Shown: positions 58,529 through 64,000 of the stretch, in pieces
Layout of the letters: every line of letters begins with the position of its first letter
How positions within the stretch are numbered: the first letter of the stretch is position 1
Assembly (NCBI RefSeq): GCF_027941915.1
Contig: NZ_CP116009.1
Span: forward strand, 2,356,001 to 2,420,000
From: Ramlibacter tataouinensis
GTDB taxonomy: Bacteria; Pseudomonadota; Gammaproteobacteria; Burkholderiales; Burkholderiaceae_C
Reading direction: 5' to 3'
DNA length: 64,000 nucleotides
Translations under genes and position numbers: made by a program
Notes under the pieces: model-generated
The model's input: the letters and a program-made list of their open reading frames with translations, nothing else
Databases searched by the model: none
Told to the model about the DNA's origin: nothing

Positions 58529-58750
58529 GCGCTGGCCACGCGGGGAACGCGCAGCCGCTGGTGCGTGATCAGGCTGCGGCGAGCCAGTAACCCGCGTTGA
58601 ACGGGCTGCTCATGCGCAGCGCGAGGGGCGAGACGTCCACCAGCTTGTCGGTGGGCATCTTCTCGCCGTTGTCGGTGACGGTGGGCACCGCAGCATCGGT
58701 GCCCTGGGCCTCGTTCGCCCGTTCTGCTTGGCCAGCTTGTGCAGAACGGG

Positions 58751-59224
58751 CTACAGAAAAGAATAGAAGCACCGGAACGGTATCTTGCGGTCGCTCCAGT
58801 AGTCGGCGGTGTCGCGAAAGATGTCCAGCAGCTGCTCGCGCGCTTCCTTGTCGAACTTGGCGGTGGCCGGAATCTGCTCGAGCACCACGATGAAGCCGGG
58901 CTGCGGCCCCGACTTGTGCACCGGGTCGGTCATGCAGTCGTACAGGGCGTCGAAGTTCTTGCCGAAGTGCGCCGGCAGCATGAACTGCTGGGCGATCAGG
59001 TCCAGCACGTCCTGCTTGCTCTGGGCGGTGGCCAGGTTGGCATACAGGAAGTGCTGGCCGAGGGACTGCGCCGTCTCCTGCAGGTCCTGCACGCGGAATG
59101 CGCGGATCGACTGCACGATGTTGCTGCGCACGCCCTTCAGGGGTGTGTCTGCGATGTCGGGGCGAAGGGGTTTATCCATCTCCGCGTCTCTTTCCATGGC
59201 TGTCAAAAACAGGTCCCGCTTCAT
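58751..59224 (-). CDS. Barstar-family ribonuclease inhibitor
   Basis: Cytoplasmic inhibitor of the RNase encoded one base upstream. The 157-residue protein has the barstar core in its C-terminal half: QDVLDLIAQQFMLPAHFGKN then FDALYDCMTDPVH, with the conserved Asn-Phe-Asp-Ala-Leu-Tyr-Asp acidic helix that plugs the RNase active site. The N-terminal 60 residues (SNIVQSIRAFRVQDLQETAQ) are longer than in Bacillus barstar. GGAG inside the RNase 3' end precedes the ATG at 59224. The cognate pairing is inferred from adjacency. Confidence 0.87.
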   Translation of the reverse strand: MKRDLFLTAMERDAEMDKPLRPDIADTPLKGVRSNIVQSIRAFRVQDLQETAQSLGQHFLYANLATAQSKQDVLDLIAQQFMLPAHFGKNFDALYDCMTDPVHKSGPQPGFIVVLEQIPATAKFDKEAREQLLDIFRDTADYWSDRKIPFRCFYSFL

Positions 59225-59225
59225 T

Positions 59226-59621
59226 TCAGGGCTCCACGATCTTGCGAAAACTGGCGTAGTGGTCAGCGGTGTAGTAACAAGCGTCCGGCAGCCGGGGCGG
59301 CCCGCCGCACACGATGCGCCGGGCCCCCCGGTCGCGCGATCCCGGCGTCTTGACGGTGTATTCGCGCCAATAGCCGCGCTTGTAGGCCGGCAGCAGGCGC
59401 TCGCGGTTGAAGAACACCGAGCCGTCCTTCGGGTACGGAAACGGTCCGCCCTGGCGGATCAGCTCGAACGTCTCGCGGCCCTGCCGCGGCAGTTCGGCCA
59501 CCGAGACCGTGGTATCGGCCGGGCCCTGCAGGGCCCGGGCTGCCGCCGGCCCGGCTCCGGTGAGCACGGCTGCCAACAAGAAGCTAGTGAGTGCAAACTT
59601 GATAGCAACGGCGCGCGCCAT
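59226..59621 (-). CDS. Secreted guanyl-specific ribonuclease (barnase/RNase Sa-like)
   Basis: Small extracellular RNase of the N1/T1 (barnase) superfamily. The 131-residue precursor from 59621 has a signal peptide (IKFALTSFLLAAVLTGAGPA). The mature part contains FPYPKDGSVFFNRERLLP, GYWREYTVKTPGSRDRGARR, with the catalytic Glu at 87 and an Arg near 101, and CYYTADHYASFRKIV, with the catalytic His at 121. Cys105 and Cys115 probably form a disulfide. Its stop is one base before the barstar start, so toxin and immunity are co-expressed. Confidence 0.87.
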   Translation of the reverse strand: MARAVAIKFALTSFLLAAVLTGAGPAAARALQGPADTTVSVAELPRQGRETFELIRQGGPFPYPKDGSVFFNRERLLPAYKRGYWREYTVKTPGSRDRGARRIVCGGPPRLPDACYYTADHYASFRKIVEP

Positions 59622-59740
59622 GAGCAACAACGGACCTTCTGGGTGACCTTCGGACGCCATCCGGGCGCTGCCTCCGAGCCCGGCGGGCCCTCGGGGTTAA
59701 CCCGGAAAACAAGCGCGCTAGTGTGAACCAAGCCGTCACA

Positions 59741-59790
59741 AAAGGCAAGCGGACTGCCCAATTTTTGAGCAGTCCGGGAAGGCTTTTGCC
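59741..59790. terminator. Hairpin between maeB and the RNase gene
   Basis: CGGACTGC (59750-59757) and GCAGTCCG (59769-59776) form a perfect stem around a CCAATTTTTGA loop. Flanking AAAAGGC and AGGCTTTT arms can extend it. It lies downstream of maeB (minus strand) and likely terminates that transcript. Confidence 0.6.
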
Positions 59791-59838
59791 GAGCCGCTTG
59801 ACGAATAGCTAAGTTTGCGCCCGCTATCCGCCGAAACC

Positions 59839-62151
<2,313 letters not shown>

Positions 62152-62266
62152 GCGGTTGTTCTCCTCTTGCGCGGTCGTCCCCTGCCCGCCGGGCGGGCAT
62201 CAGGGGCGCGATTGTAGGCGGGCGCTACGTGGAAACCCCGGTACGGGTTCCTGCGTATGACGCGGC

Positions 62267-63652
62267 TCAGGCGCGCATCAGCGCTTCGATTTCATCCGGC
62301 CGAACCGGCACGTCGCGCGTGATCAGCTCGCAGCCGGCCTCGGTGACGATGGCGTCGTCCTCGATGCGGATGCCCAGGTGGTGGAAGCGCTCGGGCACGC
62401 CCTCGGCCGGCCGCACGTACAGGCCGGGCTCGATGGTGAGCACCATGCCGGGGCGCAGGATGCGGCTCGGGCGGTTCTTGATCACCTCGCCGGACAGCGG
62501 GTCCCTGCGTTCGCTCACCTGGCCGACCTCGGACGGCTCGACGTAGCTGCCGCAGTCGTGCACGTCCATGCCCAGCCAGTGGCCGGTGCGGTGCATGTAG
62601 AAGGCGAAGTAGGCGCGCTGCTCGATCACGTCGTCGACGCTGCCGACCCGGTCGCGATCGAGCAGGCCCAGGTCCAGCAGGCCCTGCGACAGCACCCGAA
62701 CCGTGGCCTCGTGCGGGTCGTTGAAGCGCGCGCCGGCGCGGGTGGCGGCCACGGCGGCGTCCTGCGAGGCCAGCACCAGCTCGTACAGCGCGCGCTGCGG
62801 TCCGCTGAAGCGGCCGTCGGCCGGGAAGGTGCGGGTGATGTCGCTGGCGTAGCCGTCGAGCTCGCAGCCGGCGTCGATCAGCACCAGCTCGCCGGCGCGC
62901 ACCGGGGTGTCGGCGGCGCGGTAGTGCAGCACGCAGGCATTGGCGCCGGCGGCGACGATGGAGCCATAGGCCGGAAACTGCGAGCCGGCCAGGCGGAACT
63001 CGTGCAGCAGCTCGGCGTCCAGGTGGTACTCGCGCACGTCGCGGCCCTCGCGCAGCATGCGGGCCGACAACTGCATGGCGCGCACGTGGCCGCGGGCGCT
63101 GATCTGCGCGGCGCGGCGCATGGTGTCCTGCTCGTGGGCGTCCTTGACCAGCCGCATCTCGTCGAGCACCGCGCACAGGTCGTCCTGCCGCTCGGGGCAC
63201 AGCGCCCCGAAGCGCACCCGGGCGCGCACCCGGTTCAGCCAGCCGCCCACGCGCGCTTCCAGCCCGGGGTGGATCGCGAACGGGTACCAGACCGCCTCGC
63301 GGTTCTCCAGCAGCTGCGGCAGCGCCGACTCGAGTTCGTCGATCGAATGCGCGGCCTGCACCCCCAGCGCGTCGGGCGCCGCGGCGGGGCCGAGCCGGTA
63401 GCCATCCCAGATCTCGCGCTCCAGGTCCTTGGGCGCACAGAACAGCGTGCTGCGGCCATCACCCGTGATCACCAGGAACGCATTGGGCTCGGCGAAGCCG
63501 GTCAGGTAGAAGAAGTAGCTGTCGTGCCGGTACGGAAAGTCGCTGTCGCGGTTGCGCGGCCGCTCCGGCGCGGTCGGCACCAGCGCGATGCCATCGGGGC
63601 CGATGGCCCGGGCCACGCGTGCGCGGCGCTCGGCGTAAAGGGTGTTGTTCAT
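62267..63652 (-). CDS. pepP: Xaa-Pro aminopeptidase (aminopeptidase P)
   Basis: Mn-dependent M24 peptidase removing N-terminal residues before proline, 461 residues. The N-terminal domain has LYAERRARVARAIGPDGIAL and SDFPYRHDSYFFYLTGFAEP then NAFLVI. The pita-bread domain has LVLIDAGCELDGYASDITRT (two metal Asp), HRTGHWLGMDVHDCGSYVEP (His), VLTIEPGLYV (Glu) and LGIRIEDDAIVTEAG (Glu). The ATG at 63652 overlaps the murU stop (ATGA), so the two are coupled. Confidence 0.94.
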   Translation of the reverse strand: MNNTLYAERRARVARAIGPDGIALVPTAPERPRNRDSDFPYRHDSYFFYLTGFAEPNAFLVITGDGRSTLFCAPKDLEREIWDGYRLGPAAAPDALGVQAAHSIDELESALPQLLENREAVWYPFAIHPGLEARVGGWLNRVRARVRFGALCPERQDDLCAVLDEMRLVKDAHEQDTMRRAAQISARGHVRAMQLSARMLREGRDVREYHLDAELLHEFRLAGSQFPAYGSIVAAGANACVLHYRAADTPVRAGELVLIDAGCELDGYASDITRTFPADGRFSGPQRALYELVLASQDAAVAATRAGARFNDPHEATVRVLSQGLLDLGLLDRDRVGSVDDVIEQRAYFAFYMHRTGHWLGMDVHDCGSYVEPSEVGQVSERRDPLSGEVIKNRPSRILRPGMVLTIEPGLYVRPAEGVPERFHHLGIRIEDDAIVTEAGCELITRDVPVRPDEIEALMRA

Positions 63653-64000
63653 GCTGCGTTGAGTAGGGCCAGCCGCTCGGGCGTGCCGACGTCGGTCCAC
63701 TCGCCGTCGTACAGCTGCGCGCTAACCTGGCCATTGTCGGCGGCCTGCCGCAGCAACGGGGCGAGCGGGACTTTCTGCCCCTCGGGATTGCCCGCCGGCA
63801 GGCTGGCAAAGAAGGCCTTGCGGTACAGCCCGATGGTGGAAAAGGTGTGGCGGCCCTCGCGCGCGTTCGACAGCAGCCCGTCGGCCGTGATCGAGAAGTC
63901 GCCGGCGGGGTTGTGCGGCGGGTTGCGCACCAGGTACAGGTGGGCCAGGCGCGGGCCCTTGGCAAAGCGCTGCAGGGCCTCGGGCGCGAAGCGGAATCCC
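63649..64000 (-). CDS. murU: N-acetylmuramate 1-phosphate uridylyltransferase MurU, 5' part beyond window
   Basis: C-terminal 116 or so residues of a nucleotidyltransferase that makes UDP-MurNAc from MurNAc-1-P in cell-wall recycling. The visible part reads LAHLYLVRNPPHNPAGDFSI, TFSTIGLYRKAFFASLPAG and DGEWTDVGTPERLALLNAA, matching the C-terminal half of MurU-like glucose-1-phosphate-thymidylyltransferase folds. The frame is open to position 64000, so the catalytic GxGxR-K segment lies outside. AmgK, the preceding enzyme, is encoded at 52765-53862. It overlaps pepP by four bases. Confidence 0.8.
   Translation of the reverse strand, partial: GFRFAPEALQRFAKGPRLAHLYLVRNPPHNPAGDFSITADGLLSNAREGRHTFSTIGLYRKAFFASLPAGNPEGQKVPLAPLLRQAADNGQVSAQLYDGEWTDVGTPERLALLNAA

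Noticed and set aside
58569..58772. 67-codon minus-strand frame downstream of the barstar gene
   Set aside because: It overlaps the barstar 3' end in another frame, has no ribosome binding site and no recognised motif. It might be a gene remnant but is too weak to list.

Overview
This is a high-GC chromosomal segment of a betaproteobacterium, most likely a Burkholderiales member close to the Comamonadaceae (Ramlibacter/Variovorax-like). The basis for this is the origin cluster rpmH-rnpA-yidD-yidC-mnmE divergent from dnaA-dnaN-gyrB, the MetX-MetW pair, the KdsD-KdsC-LptC and LptD-SurA-RsmA clusters, and the style of the intergenic repeats. The genus is an inference. No rRNA, tRNA or CRISPR array was recognised.

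Layout. 1-1.3 kb: a PIN/Phd toxin-antitoxin pair cut by the window edge, and a flavin reductase. 1.4-1.7 kb: a gene-free stretch that looks like a replication-origin unwinding module (DnaA boxes, GC block, a TAC-trinucleotide run, AT-rich tract), about 28.5 kb from dnaA. 1.9-10.8 kb: ordinary metabolic and envelope genes (class II aldolase, AsmA-like protein, GST, MFS transporter, old yellow enzyme, pirin, Spy-like chaperone, PagL). 11.0-15.5 kb: a tightly overlapping operon ybhP-clsB-ybhN with a DUF4130-UdgX fusion at its end. 15.6-19.1 kb: small exported or hydrophilic proteins, NnrU and an MFS permease.

19.3-26.1 kb is an accessory island next to gyrB. A leftward operon encodes a bacterial ubiquitin-like conjugation system: Ubl, E2-like protein, JAB-E1 fusion, a 42-residue small ORF and a DUF6527 protein. 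Divergent from it is a three-gene operon (sigma-like protein, charged helical protein, ImmA/IrrE metalloprotease). These are followed by an unrecognised, possibly ribbon-helix-helix protein and a clavaminate-synthase-like Fe(II)/2-oxoglutarate dioxygenase. Whether the two halves form one system is open. This is the most unusual part of the window.

26.2-36.0 kb is the replication-origin neighbourhood: gyrB, dnaN, dnaA, two intergenic DnaA-box regions, rpmH, rnpA, yidD, yidC and mnmE. 36.1-41.3 kb holds a CPA2 antiporter and Kdo/LPS genes (kdsD, kdsC, lptC). 41.3-44.0 kb has a glycine-rich RNA-binding protein and metX-metW. metX is preceded by a SAM-II riboswitch with an interlocking antiterminator/terminator. 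44.0-52.0 kb mixes tetronate catabolism (denD, otnI), small conserved genes, an M20 peptidase, a 63-bp tandem repeat, a lipase-like hydrolase and an MFS permease. 52.0-58.5 kb holds rsmE, amgK, lptD, surA and rsmA. 58.7-64 kb has a secreted RNase with a barstar-type inhibitor, a malic enzyme, pepP and a truncated murU.

Gene pairs with 4-bp ATGA or GTGA overlaps are common, indicating translationally coupled operons. Coordinates reflect reading-frame inspection with start codons chosen by Shine-Dalgarno spacing, overlap and domain edge. No database search was possible.
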